In this document: positions 15,238 to 23,151 of the stretch, piece by piece | How the letters are laid out: each line of letters starts with the position of its first letter | How positions within the stretch are numbered: the stretch's first letter is position 1 | Assembly (NCBI RefSeq): GCF_013362995.1 | Contig: NZ_JABWDV010000423.1 | Coordinates: 1-41,893 of the forward strand | Length of the DNA stretch: 41,893 nt | Source of the DNA: Streptomyces sp. TRM64462 | Lineage (GTDB): Bacteria; Actinomycetota; Actinomycetes; Streptomycetales; Streptomycetaceae | Direction of reading: 5' to 3' | Notes under the pieces: generated by a model | Seen by the model: the letters and a program-made list of their open reading frames with translations, nothing else | The model's database searches: none | What the model was told of the DNA's origin: nothing | Program-made: the position numbers and the translations under genes

Positions 15238-15900
15238 ATGTCGCACAGCACTGCCTCGCCGAACGGGCATGAGCAGCGCGGCCTGATCCTCGACTTCGCC
15301 GGGGTGCTCACCGCCAATCCCAACGCCATACACCGCGCCTGGTGTGTGTCCCAGGGGCTGGAACCGGGGGCGTGGCGCAGCACCCTCAACGACCACCCCG
15401 AAGGGCGGCGTCTGTACGCAGCGCTGGAGATCGGAGAAATTGGGCAGGCCGAGTGGAACGAGGGCACAGCCGTTCTGCTGGGTGAGCATGTGGATCCGGT
15501 GAACCTGATGGGGCGGGCATGGGCCGAGGTGCCGCCGGCCCGTCGGATGATCGCGCTCGCGCGTGCCGCCCGGGCCGCTGGTCACCGGCTTGCGCTGCTC
15601 TCGAACAGCTTTGGTCTCGACCCGTTCAACCCGTACGAGCACGTCGGCATCTGGGGCTTGTTCGACGTGCACGTCGTCTCCGAGCTGGAAGGGCTGGCGA
15701 AGCCGGATCCGGCGATCTACCGCCTGGCCCTGGAGCGGATCGGGTTGCTCGCCGAGCGGTGCGTGTTCGTAGACGACCATGAGGTTAACCTTCTGCCGGC
15801 CGCCGAGCTGGGCATCGCCACCGTTCATATGGCCGACGAGGACATGGCAGTGGCCAAGCTGGAGGCACTTCTCGGCGTCACGGCAGAGCTCACCGTTTGA
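15238..15900 (+). CDS. HAD-superfamily hydrolase
   Basis: A 220-residue HAD hydrolase of the epoxide-hydrolase/haloacid-type subfamily. Motif I is LILDFAGVLT (~residues 16-25), with a single Asp and the second Asp replaced by Ala, as DFGGVLT-type members often have Gly. Motif II is LLSNS (~120-124), motif III is KPDPAIY (~155) and motif IV is CVFVDDHEVN (~178). It may dephosphorylate a small molecule. ATG 15238 has AAGGACGG upstream. It ends 90 bp before the XRE regulator on the same strand, suggesting a functional link to the saccharide locus; that link is inference. Confidence 0.85.
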   Translation: MSHSTASPNGHEQRGLILDFAGVLTANPNAIHRAWCVSQGLEPGAWRSTLNDHPEGRRLYAALEIGEIGQAEWNEGTAVLLGEHVDPVNLMGRAWAEVPPARRMIALARAARAAGHRLALLSNSFGLDPFNPYEHVGIWGLFDVHVVSELEGLAKPDPAIYRLALERIGLLAERCVFVDDHEVNLLPAAELGIATVHMADEDMAVAKLEALLGVTAELTV

Positions 15901-15989
15901 TCGCAACTGCCCTTTGGCCAAGGGCTGTCCACTGCCGCGTCGCTGCCAGTACGGTCCGTGTGGGGCCCATCACACGGAGGTTCTCAAGG

Positions 15990-17192
15990 ATGCAGTGGTC
16001 GGAGTACACCACCTCTGAGCGCTTGAAGGCGTTGCGAGGTGCCATGACGCAGGAGCAGTTAGCAGAGGCCGCCGGCGTGTCCGTCGGTGTCGTTCGCAAG
16101 CTCGAACGCGGCGGGACGGCTTCTCTGCCGTCCCTGCTATCGATCGCCGATGCGCTCGGCACAGACATCGCAGTGCTCCTCGGGCAGCAGGCGCCGCGCC
16201 GGTCCATGGACCGTGACGAGCGGGCCGCTCTGCGCCTGGTGTCCGCGGCCACCCACGACGCTGCCATCGGCATCCCCGCAGACATTGAGCCGGGCAGTGT
16301 CGAGGAGCTTCGGGCAGTCGTGCGTCGCGCGGACGCCGCCTACTGGGAGGGGCGGTACACCGAGCTCGGCACCCTCCTCGGGCGGCTGCTTCCAGAAGCC
16401 CGCGCCAGGTTCGATGCCGCCGGCCTCAACGAGCGGGAAGCCGCCGCCGGCGTCCTGATTGACACCTTCCAGACCGCGGGCATGGCCGCCAATGTGCTCG
16501 GTTCGCGGGACCTGGCGTACGCGGCGCTGACGTACGGCCGACAGATCGCCGTCCAGGTCGGGGACGACCTCCGCGACGCCCATCTCGCCGCCACGACCGC
16601 GTGGGTCAATCTCCGCGATGGGCGCACCAAGCAGGGCTTCCTCCTCGCAGCCGCCCAAGCCGACCGGATCGAGCCCAAGATGAGCGAGCACGACCCGGAC
16701 CGGCTCAGCGTCTACGGACAGCTCGTCACGAATGCGGCCGTCGCTGCTTCCCGGGGCGGGGCGAGCGCTGACAACGCCCGTGAGTACCTCTCCCAGGCGC
16801 ACGCCGTCGCCGCCCGTATCGGGGACGAGCACGCCCGCGGTTCCCACGCCCAGCCGTACGGGCCGATGTACGCTGCCACGCAGGCGATGAGCATCGCGGT
16901 GGCGCTCGGCGACACGGGCGGAGCTCTGCGCCTCATGGATACCGTCCGCCTGGATGCCAGCGTCCCCCTGGCCACGCGCGCCCGCTACGGCCTGGACGTC
17001 GCCCTCACCCAGGTGGAATGCAGACGGTGGGAGGCCGCCGCCGACACTCTCCAAGCCGTGTGCGAGATGGCTCCCGGGTGGGTGCGCCACCAGATGCTTC
17101 CCGGGGTCATCATCAGCAGGCTTGCCGGCGTGTCCGTCAACCGGCTTCGAGGGCTGGCCAACTCCGCGGGCGTACCACTCGGAGTACGTTGA
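15990..17192 (+). CDS. XRE-family regulator with TPR-like sensor region and a TTA codon
   Basis: A 400-residue protein. An N-terminal HTH (~residues 9-65: SERLKALRGAMTQEQLAEAA, VSVGVVRKLERGGTASLPSL) precedes a ~330-residue helical, Ala-rich TPR-like region. This is the layout of Streptomyces XRE regulators that sense small molecules or peptides. Leu24 in EQLAEA is encoded by TTA (16059-16061), a codon that in Streptomyces depends on the developmentally controlled bldA tRNA, so the regulator is likely made late. ATG 15990 follows GGAGG; the open frame before it is not homologous. Three phased palindromes lie just downstream, before the operon. Confidence 0.87.
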   Translation: MQWSEYTTSERLKALRGAMTQEQLAEAAGVSVGVVRKLERGGTASLPSLLSIADALGTDIAVLLGQQAPRRSMDRDERAALRLVSAATHDAAIGIPADIEPGSVEELRAVVRRADAAYWEGRYTELGTLLGRLLPEARARFDAAGLNEREAAAGVLIDTFQTAGMAANVLGSRDLAYAALTYGRQIAVQVGDDLRDAHLAATTAWVNLRDGRTKQGFLLAAAQADRIEPKMSEHDPDRLSVYGQLVTNAAVAASRGGASADNAREYLSQAHAVAARIGDEHARGSHAQPYGPMYAATQAMSIAVALGDTGGALRLMDTVRLDASVPLATRARYGLDVALTQVECRRWEAAADTLQAVCEMAPGWVRHQMLPGVIISRLAGVSVNRLRGLANSAGVPLGVR

Positions 17193-17206
17193 CGTACGGG
17201 CCGAAG

Positions 17207-17307
17207 TGCCACGGCTCGTAGTAGCTACGAGGACGCCATCAACGCGGCTGCCACGGGCCGTGGCACCTCCTCGGGCGAGCCCGCCTCCGCTGCCACGGGG
17301 CGTGACA
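17207..17307. promoter_or_regulatory. Array of three TGCCACGG-type operators at exact 42-bp spacing
   Basis: TGCCACGG occurs at 17207, 17249 and 17291, each 42 bp (about four helical turns) after the last. The middle one is the perfect 17-bp palindrome TGCCACGG-G-CCGTGGCA (17249-17265). The third is TGCCACGG-G-GCGTGACA and the first is TGCCACGG-C-TCGTAGTA. A further 17-bp palindrome, CTCGTAG-TAG-CTACGAG, overlaps the first (17215-17231). The array fills the space between the XRE gene and the eight-gene operon, ending 78 bp before its first start. The XRE protein is the obvious candidate binder. Confidence 0.78.
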
Positions 17308-17385
17308 GTCGAGCCGGGTACGGAGTCGCTCCGCTGCGACGGGCCGTGCCTGGGCCCGAGCACCGCAGATCAGCAGCCTTGAGGC

Positions 17386-17832
17386 ATGCCGAACAACCCG
17401 CCCGGCGGCCTCGGGCACGTACCCGTTGCCGTCTACTCCTGCGCCACGACCTCCACCGCCCGCAGTGAGAGCGAGGAGCGTGGCCGCTACTACGCCGACG
17501 CTCGGCACTGGCACCTCGCCGGTGTCTGGTCCGACTCCGACCCGGCGCTGCCGCTCGCTGAGCGGCCAGGCTGGCAGGCCGTCACAGCCGCCCTGTCCGC
17601 CGGGATGATCCGGGGCGTCGTCGTCAGCGGCCCGGCACATGTCGCGTCCGACGCGGCCCAGTTCGCGGCTCTCGGCGTTCTCCTCCGTGACCGGGGAAGG
17701 TTCCTCGCGGACGCGTCGGACGGCACCCCGGCCCGCCGAACCGCCGGTCAGGTCCGGCGGCGTCGTGACATTGCGGACGCGGCCTCCGGCTGGTTCATGC
17801 AGACCGAGACGCATGAGGGAGGCATCTCGTGA
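17386..17832 (+). CDS. Hypothetical protein, resolvase-N-terminal-like, first gene of the saccharide operon
   Basis: A 148-residue protein. Residues ~14-110 resemble the N-terminal fold of serine recombinases: AVYSCATTS, YYADARHWHLAGVWSD, RPGWQAVTAALSAGMIRGVV, then VVSGPAHVASD. The catalytic Ser/Arg set cannot be recognised and there is no DNA-binding domain, so recombinase activity is unlikely. The last ~30 residues are Arg-rich. Its stop overlaps the start of the next gene (GTGA). The ribosome binding site is weak (TTGAGGC). Its position as first gene after the operator array suggests an accessory or regulatory role. Confidence 0.65.
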   Translation: MPNNPPGGLGHVPVAVYSCATTSTARSESEERGRYYADARHWHLAGVWSDSDPALPLAERPGWQAVTAALSAGMIRGVVVSGPAHVASDAAQFAALGVLLRDRGRFLADASDGTPARRTAGQVRRRRDIADAASGWFMQTETHEGGIS

Positions 17833-18023
17833 GCGACCAGCGTGCGTGGGTCGGCGACGTCGTCCGGGACAGCGACGGACGGCGGGCGATCGTCACCGAC
17901 GTCCGCGCCGGCGGCAGCGTGTGGGTTCTGCGCCCGCTGGCCGGGGGCGGCCCTGACTGGGAGACCGACGACCCCGACAGCCTCGAAGTCCTGGCCTCGT
18001 CCGGAACCTGGAACACCTGGTGA
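17829..18023 (+). CDS. Small conserved-type hypothetical protein
   Basis: A 64-residue acidic protein (MSDQRAWVGDVVRDSDGRRA, IVTDVRAGGSVWVLRPLAGG, ... DDPDSLEVLA). It looks like a small SH3-like or KOW-like beta barrel: a V-G-D-V-V-R-D start, then I-V-T-D-V-R, then V-W-V-L-R-P. No function can be assigned. Its GTG start overlaps the upstream stop in a GTGA, and its own stop overlaps a possible upstream GTG start of the GT8 gene, so it is embedded in the operon. Confidence 0.65.
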   Translation: MSDQRAWVGDVVRDSDGRRAIVTDVRAGGSVWVLRPLAGGGPDWETDDPDSLEVLASSGTWNTW

Positions 18024-18088
18024 GCTGCCGCGCTCGTCGTCTGCCTCTCCGTCCCGCCCGTGCACCACGCCCGAAAGGCGACGTCCTC

Positions 18089-18976
18089 GTGTACGCGTTC
18101 GGTCTCTGCATCGACCAGCAGTACCTCGTCCCCGGCCTCGCCGCGATCGCCGGCCTGGCCGACAGCCTCAAGCCGGTCAGCCGCCGCAACGCGGCGGTCC
18201 GGGTGCTCACCCTCGACCTCACCCCGACGCAGGCCCTCCTCCTCTCCGACCTCGCCAAGCGGACCGGTTTCGGCTCCTTCGACCTCCGGCGCCGCGTTCC
18301 GCTGCGCGCCTCGCGTATGGCGGACGCCTCGTACATCACTGTCACCACCTACCTGCGGTTCGAGTTCATGCCGGACTTCGTCCGCCGGCCTTATCTGATC
18401 TACGTGGACGCGGACGCGCTCGTACGGGGAGACATCACCGAGCCGCTCGGTTCCCTCGCAGAGGACGAGATCGGCGCCGTACGCGACGAGTTCAACCCGG
18501 CCGTAGGGGAGTGCCCGGCGCTGCCCGGGGCCGCAGAGCGCTGGCCTCACCTGCGTGGCCGTCCCTATTTCAACGCCGGTGTCCTCTGGACCCACACTGG
18601 CCACATGCCCGCCGTCCGCAGGGGCGTCGAGAACGCGCTCGTCCACGCCCGCCGCCACATCCTCCACAACGACCAGGACGCCCTGAACCTGTGGCTCCTG
18701 CACTCCGGCCGCGTGCGTCCGGTCGACGCCGGCTTCAACCGGTTCGAGACCGGCCGGTTCCTGGAACGGGGCAACTGGGTGCGCCGGGTCGTCACACGGC
18801 CGCTCAGGCCGGACCCGGCCGCGGCCCTCGTGCACTTCGTCGGCCCCGAGAAGCCGTGGCAGGGCGACTGCCCCGCCACCGAGGACGTGGCCGAGTACCG
18901 ACGGCACTTGTCGAGCACCTTGCGGCACGTGCGTCGCCTGGGCGCCATCGGCGTGGAACCGGCGGGTGCATGGTGA
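18089..18976 (+). CDS. GT8-family glycosyltransferase
   Basis: A 295-residue retaining glycosyltransferase of family GT8 (LgtC/glycogenin-like). The metal-binding DxD is YVDADALVRGD (D107, D109). Further hallmarks are YFNAGVLW (~160), the HNDQDALN element (193-200) and the C-terminal HFVGPEKPW (249-257) that binds the UDP diphosphate. Family members use UDP-hexoses. I chose GTG 18089, with GAAAGG ahead, because the sequence from there reads MYAFGLCIDQQYLVPGLAAI, as a GT8 should. An alternative GTG at 18020 gives 23 extra Arg/Pro-rich residues but would overlap the preceding stop. Confidence 0.9.
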   Translation: MYAFGLCIDQQYLVPGLAAIAGLADSLKPVSRRNAAVRVLTLDLTPTQALLLSDLAKRTGFGSFDLRRRVPLRASRMADASYITVTTYLRFEFMPDFVRRPYLIYVDADALVRGDITEPLGSLAEDEIGAVRDEFNPAVGECPALPGAAERWPHLRGRPYFNAGVLWTHTGHMPAVRRGVENALVHARRHILHNDQDALNLWLLHSGRVRPVDAGFNRFETGRFLERGNWVRRVVTRPLRPDPAAALVHFVGPEKPWQGDCPATEDVAEYRRHLSSTLRHVRRLGAIGVEPAGAW

Positions 18977-19854
18977 ACACGAACGTACCCGCGGCCGTCG
19001 CGCGGGCCGCCCTCGGCCTGGTCGGCGTCCCGGTCCGCAGCGCGCACCGCCTGTCCGCACGGTCGAGGACGGTCGTGTACCGGGCGTTCCTGACCGACGG
19101 CCGGAGCGTGGTGATCAAGCTGTACGCGGTCACCGCCCGCCGTAACGCCATCACCGAGGCTGCGGCGGTCCGGGCCGTGGCCAGACACGTCCGCGTGCCG
19201 GCTGTACTCGCGTACGGACACGTCCCCGGCCACGAGGCGACCGCCCTCATCACCGCCGACCTCGGCCCGCTCACCCTTGGCAGTGCCGTGCGCTCCGGGC
19301 GGGTGAGCGACGAGCGAGCCCTGAGAGACCTCGGCGGCCTGCTCGGCCGCCTGCACCGGGCGCCCGTCCGGCCGTGGGCCCCGCGCCGACCGCTCCACGA
19401 GCAGGTCGCCTCGCTCGGCCGTCGCTGTCCACCCAGCACCCTGGACCGCATCGCGCCCGCACTGGCCGCCATCACCGACGCCCCGGCGGCGGCTCCGGTC
19501 TGGTGCCACGGCGACCTGCACGGCGACAACGTCGTGATCGCCGGCCCCCGGGCCGTCCGCCATCTCGTCGACTTCACCGACGCCGCAGTCGGCCCGCGTG
19601 AATCCGACGTGGCCCAGACTCTGGTCATGACCGGAGCCATCGCTTCCGCCCGGGCCCGCACGGTCACCGATGCCTACCCGCTCGCCCTGGACCACCACCA
19701 GCTGGCGGCCTGGGCCGTCTTCCACACGATGCGTTGCTGGGCGCACTCGGAACCCGGGGACGACCGCGTCCGGTGGGCTGGCCGCCTGGACGAGCTGAGC
19801 CGACGGGCCCCGCACCTCTTCCGCGTATCCCGTCCGGAAAGGACGTACCGATGA
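18970..19854 (+). CDS. Aminoglycoside phosphotransferase-like kinase
   Basis: A 294-residue APH/choline-kinase-fold protein. Visible residues are Lys50 in VVIKLYAV (ATP), the catalytic loop WCHGDLHGDNVVI (HGD at 180-182, Asn187) and the metal-binding Asp201 in LVDFTDA. ATG 18970 overlaps the GT8 stop by 7 bases, so the two are coupled. Members phosphorylate hydroxyls of aminoglycosides, choline, sugars or related small molecules; within an operon of glycosyltransferases it could phosphorylate an intermediate or inactivate a product as self-protection. The substrate cannot be read from sequence. Confidence 0.85.
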   Translation: MVNTNVPAAVARAALGLVGVPVRSAHRLSARSRTVVYRAFLTDGRSVVIKLYAVTARRNAITEAAAVRAVARHVRVPAVLAYGHVPGHEATALITADLGPLTLGSAVRSGRVSDERALRDLGGLLGRLHRAPVRPWAPRRPLHEQVASLGRRCPPSTLDRIAPALAAITDAPAAAPVWCHGDLHGDNVVIAGPRAVRHLVDFTDAAVGPRESDVAQTLVMTGAIASARARTVTDAYPLALDHHQLAAWAVFHTMRCWAHSEPGDDRVRWAGRLDELSRRAPHLFRVSRPERTYR

Positions 19855-20582
19855 GCACCCCTGCCCTGTCGGTGGTGATCCCGGCCTTCAACGAGGCCGC
19901 CTACCTGCCCCGCTACCTGCCCTCCGTCCTCGCCTCCCTCGCCCGCTGGGAGGAGACCTCCGGCCGCACCGGGGAGGTGATCGTCGTCGACAACGCCAGC
20001 ACCGACGCCACCGCCGACATGGCCGCCTCCTTCGGAGTCCGCGTCGTCACCGAGGCCGTCCGCAACATCGGCCGGGTCCGCAACACCGGAGCGCACGCCG
20101 CCCGCAGCGGCCGGCTTTTCTTCACCGACGCCGACGTGGCCCTGCCCCTGGAGGCGGTCACCGCTGCTGCTGCCGCCATGGACGCCGGGGCCGTCGGCGG
20201 CGCCATCCCCCCGCTCTACACGCCCAAACGGCTCGGCGCCCGCCTGCTGTGCGCGTACTGGGACCACTACCGCACCCGGCGCGGCGGGGCTCAGGGCGTC
20301 AACCAGTTCTGCACCGCCGACGCCTTCCACCACATCGGCGGGTACAGGGACGACCTGTTCATGAGCGAGGACGTGGAGTTCTTCGCCCGCCTCACCGCCC
20401 ACGGCCAGGCCACCGACCGTCCCGTGACCATCCTCGACGAGCTGCGCGTACGCCCGTCGACCCGCCGCTACGACCAGTGGTCGAGCCTGCGGATGCTCTG
20501 GTGGCAGAACCCCGTGACCGCCCGCCTGCGCCTCCGGTCGCCCCGCATGTGGCGCCACTGGTACGAGACCACCGTGCGATGA
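19851..20582 (+). CDS. GT2-family glycosyltransferase
   Basis: A 243-residue inverting GT-A enzyme. It begins with LSVVIPAFNEAAYLPRYLPS and has the nucleotide-binding VVDNASTDATADMA (~44-57), NIGRVRNTGAHAARS, the DxD-like FFTDADVALP (~88-97) and the acceptor-site acidic motif MSEDVEFFARL (~170). No membrane segments, so it is likely soluble or peripheral. ATG 19851 overlaps the upstream stop (ATGA) and follows GGAAAGGA. Donor and acceptor are unknown. Confidence 0.9.
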   Translation: MSTPALSVVIPAFNEAAYLPRYLPSVLASLARWEETSGRTGEVIVVDNASTDATADMAASFGVRVVTEAVRNIGRVRNTGAHAARSGRLFFTDADVALPLEAVTAAAAAMDAGAVGGAIPPLYTPKRLGARLLCAYWDHYRTRRGGAQGVNQFCTADAFHHIGGYRDDLFMSEDVEFFARLTAHGQATDRPVTILDELRVRPSTRRYDQWSSLRMLWWQNPVTARLRLRSPRMWRHWYETTVR

Positions 20583-21505
20583 CGAAGGAGACCCTTGTGC
20601 GGCCTCAGCCCAAGCCCCAGCCCGCGGCCGACCTGCCGGTTCCGGACGGCAACGGCATCTACGCCTTCCCCGACGACCTCCACCGCGCCCACCAGACGCA
20701 CAGCCAGCAGCTCGCCGCCCGCCACCGGAACCACGACCACCGCGTGCTGGAGGTGACGGCACCTCACACCCGCGCCCCGTACTACATCGAGGTCCGCACC
20801 CCCACCGGCCGCCCGGTCCTCGTCATCGAGCCCCACCACGACGACTTCGCGCTCTCCGCCTCGGGCACCTTCCTCGCCTACCCCCGCCCGTTGACCGTGG
20901 CCACCGTCTTCACCCGGTCCCGAAGCGTGCACCCTGCCATGGAGGCCACGTACGCCGACGTCGACACCGTGTCCGAGCTGCGCGACCGTGAGGGCGCCGC
21001 GGCGCTCGCACCGTTCGCCGCCCGCCGGCACCTCCTCGGCCGCAAGGACGCCGAGCCCCCGTACCGGCCCTACGACCCCGAGCTGCTCGACCGGATCACC
21101 GGGGAGCTTCGCCGGATCGTCGCGGCCCACCCCGGCGCCGAACTCCTCGCGCCCGCCGCCGTCACCCGCCACCCCGACCACCTCCTCGTCCACGAGGCGG
21201 CCGTCCGCCTCGGCTGCAACTGGTTCTGGGAGGACCTCGCCTTCTGGGCGACGTACGCGCTTGCCGGCTGCGATCAGCACCTGTTCCGTACACGTACGGG
21301 GGCGACGATGCGGACTGAGCTGGTCGACATCACCGACGTCGTCCTGGACAAGGTCACCGTCCTGCGGATGCACGGCTCACAGATGCACCCGGCCCGGAAG
21401 ATGTACCGGCCGATCCGGCACGCCTTCACCACGGCGGCCGACCTCGTCGACGGGCACGGCCTCTACGCCGAGCGCTTCTACCGGACGGAGTCGCCGACGT
21501 GCTGA
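20579..21505 (+). CDS. PIG-L-family N-acetylsugar deacetylase
   Basis: A 308-residue member of the PIG-L/LmbE zinc deacetylase family (MshB, GPI PIG-L, BtrD/NeoD). The first metal motif is VLVIEPHHDDFALSASG (H86-H-D-D89), and the second is TRHPDHLLVHEA (H198, D200, H201). The usual HPDDE is HHDDF here; variants at the E position occur in other branches, so activity remains plausible. Residues 1-75 form an N-terminal extension absent from shorter members. ATG 20579 is in an ATGA overlap with the GT2 gene. In pathways such as mycothiol and 2-deoxystreptamine aminoglycosides these enzymes act after GlcNAc transfer by a GT4. Confidence 0.87.
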   Translation: MTKETLVRPQPKPQPAADLPVPDGNGIYAFPDDLHRAHQTHSQQLAARHRNHDHRVLEVTAPHTRAPYYIEVRTPTGRPVLVIEPHHDDFALSASGTFLAYPRPLTVATVFTRSRSVHPAMEATYADVDTVSELRDREGAAALAPFAARRHLLGRKDAEPPYRPYDPELLDRITGELRRIVAAHPGAELLAPAAVTRHPDHLLVHEAAVRLGCNWFWEDLAFWATYALAGCDQHLFRTRTGATMRTELVDITDVVLDKVTVLRMHGSQMHPARKMYRPIRHAFTTAADLVDGHGLYAERFYRTESPTC

Positions 21506-22113
21506 TCACCGCCCTGGAGGGGCCCTCCTACGCCGGCAAGTCCACGGCGATACGCCACCTCCGCCACACCGCCCTCGGCTCGCGGGCGTTCGTCTCGGAC
21601 TGCTACGTCAAGCACATCGCCCACCGCGACGACATCCCTCCGGCCCGCACCGACTCCGCGGCCGCCCAACTCGCCGCCTTCGAGAGGTTCATGGAGATCG
21701 AGGCGACCCGAGTTGCCGAGGCCGCCGCGAGCGGCAGACAGCACGTCATCCTCGACCGCTCCGTGGACACCCTCCTCGCCCACGCGTACGCCCTGGACAC
21801 CCTGTTCGGATACGGCGTCCACCACCAGCTCCGCCACCGGCTCAAGATGCTCCCGTTCCTGCGCCCCGACCACACCCTCTACCTCGACGTACCGGCCGAG
21901 ACGCTGCATCTCCGCCGCAAGACCGCCGGCCACACCGCCGCCGAGTCCGAGTACTTCCTCCACGAGCCCGGCTTCCTCCATCACGCCCGCGACTACTTCG
22001 TCCACACGCCCCGTCAGCCCATGACACGAGAGGTCACGGTGCTGGCCGCCGACGCGGGACCGGACGAAGTCGCCCGGGCCGTGGAAGCCCTCATTGGCTT
22101 CTGGGCGAGGTGA
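21499..22113 (+). CDS. dTMP-kinase-like P-loop kinase
   Basis: A 204-residue P-loop protein of the thymidylate/deoxynucleoside kinase type. The Walker A is EGPSYAGKST (residues 7-16) and the LDRSVDTLLAHAYALD stretch (~85-100) corresponds to the DR(Y/S) substrate motif. An Arg-rich LID-like segment (LHLRRKTAG, ~132-140) follows. It could phosphorylate a nucleotide, for sugar-nucleotide supply, or another small phosphoryl acceptor. A housekeeping tmk role is unlikely in this setting. Start GTG 21499 overlaps the PIG-L stop by 7 bases. Confidence 0.8.
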   Translation: MLITALEGPSYAGKSTAIRHLRHTALGSRAFVSDCYVKHIAHRDDIPPARTDSAAAQLAAFERFMEIEATRVAEAAASGRQHVILDRSVDTLLAHAYALDTLFGYGVHHQLRHRLKMLPFLRPDHTLYLDVPAETLHLRRKTAGHTAAESEYFLHEPGFLHHARDYFVHTPRQPMTREVTVLAADAGPDEVARAVEALIGFWAR

Positions 22114-22119
22114 GCACCG

Positions 22120-23151
22120 ATGCCCACCGCTCTCTTCGCCTGGCGCCGCACCCCGCCTCCCTTCCTCATCGGTGGCGCCGAGGTCACCCAGCAGCTCCTC
22201 GCCGAAGAGCTCGCCGCCGCCGGCTGGCACGTCACCTACCTCGGCTCGCACGAGGCACCCTGGGACGGAGCCACCCAGCTCTCCGACATGCGCGCCCACC
22301 TCGACAGGCATCGCGTCCCGTACGACGAGGCGGACGGCACCCTGCGCTACTGGTGGAACGGGGTCGAGTGCGCCGCGTTGACGCAGAACAACGTGGAACA
22401 CGCGCTCGGGAGCCTCCTGGGAGACCTCCGCCCCGATGCCGTGTTCACCGCCCAGGAAGGATCGGCGAGTCTGGCGGAACTGGCGACGCCGACCACGCTC
22501 GTCGCCGGCCTGCTGCACTCTGTCTCCGCCACCGGCCTGGGTGTGCTCGCCGGCCGCCCCCACTACGGGCTGGCCGTGTCGGAGTTCGTCCGCGGCCGAG
22601 CACCCCAAAAGCCCGGCACCCGCATCGACGTTGTGTACCCGCCGTTCACCTGCCCCAGACCGGTTACGGACACGGCGCGCACCCCGGCCGTACTCATGGT
22701 TAACCCCATCCCCGCCAAGGGCTCCGAGCTGCTGCACCAGCTCATCCGTCTCATGCCGGAGCAGCGCTTCACCCTCGTGGAAGGCTGGTGGGATACCTCA
22801 GCCGACTTCGCGGCCTATCCGAACGTCACGTATGTATCCCGCGTGTACGACATGGAGCCGCTGTACCGCAGTCATCGACTGCTGCTGGTCCCGTCCACCG
22901 TGGAAGACGCCTTCCCCCGCGTGATCGTCGAGGCCGCCCTCCATGGTGTCCCGACCATCGGAACCGACAGGGGCGGGATCCCTGAAGCCATCGGCGACGC
23001 CGGGATCGTCCTGCCCGCCACCGCCGGCCCCGAGGCGTGGGCGCGAGCGATCCGAGACGTCGACCACGAAGCGCTGGGGGAGCGGGCGCGGACCGGGGCG
23101 GCACGGTTCACCCGCCCGTGCCTGCCGGAGCTCCGGGAACTGGGGATCTAG
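22120..23151 (+). CDS. GT4-family glycosyltransferase, last gene of the operon
   Basis: A 343-residue retaining GT-B enzyme. It has the N-terminal FLIGGAEVTQQLLAEELAAA (~16-35), the linker GLAVSEFVRG (~150) and the C-terminal donor site VPSTVEDAFPRVIVEAALHG, then VPTIGTDRGGIPEAIGDAG (~260-290), which carries the family E-x7-E pattern. The start is ATG 22120, 6 bases after the kinase stop. The gene ends in a CTAG tetranucleotide shared with the stop of the convergent kinase gene, leaving no room for a terminator. GT4 members include MshA and aminoglycoside GlcNAc transferases such as NeoM. Confidence 0.9.
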   Translation: MPTALFAWRRTPPPFLIGGAEVTQQLLAEELAAAGWHVTYLGSHEAPWDGATQLSDMRAHLDRHRVPYDEADGTLRYWWNGVECAALTQNNVEHALGSLLGDLRPDAVFTAQEGSASLAELATPTTLVAGLLHSVSATGLGVLAGRPHYGLAVSEFVRGRAPQKPGTRIDVVYPPFTCPRPVTDTARTPAVLMVNPIPAKGSELLHQLIRLMPEQRFTLVEGWWDTSADFAAYPNVTYVSRVYDMEPLYRSHRLLLVPSTVEDAFPRVIVEAALHGVPTIGTDRGGIPEAIGDAGIVLPATAGPEAWARAIRDVDHEALGERARTGAARFTRPCLPELRELGI

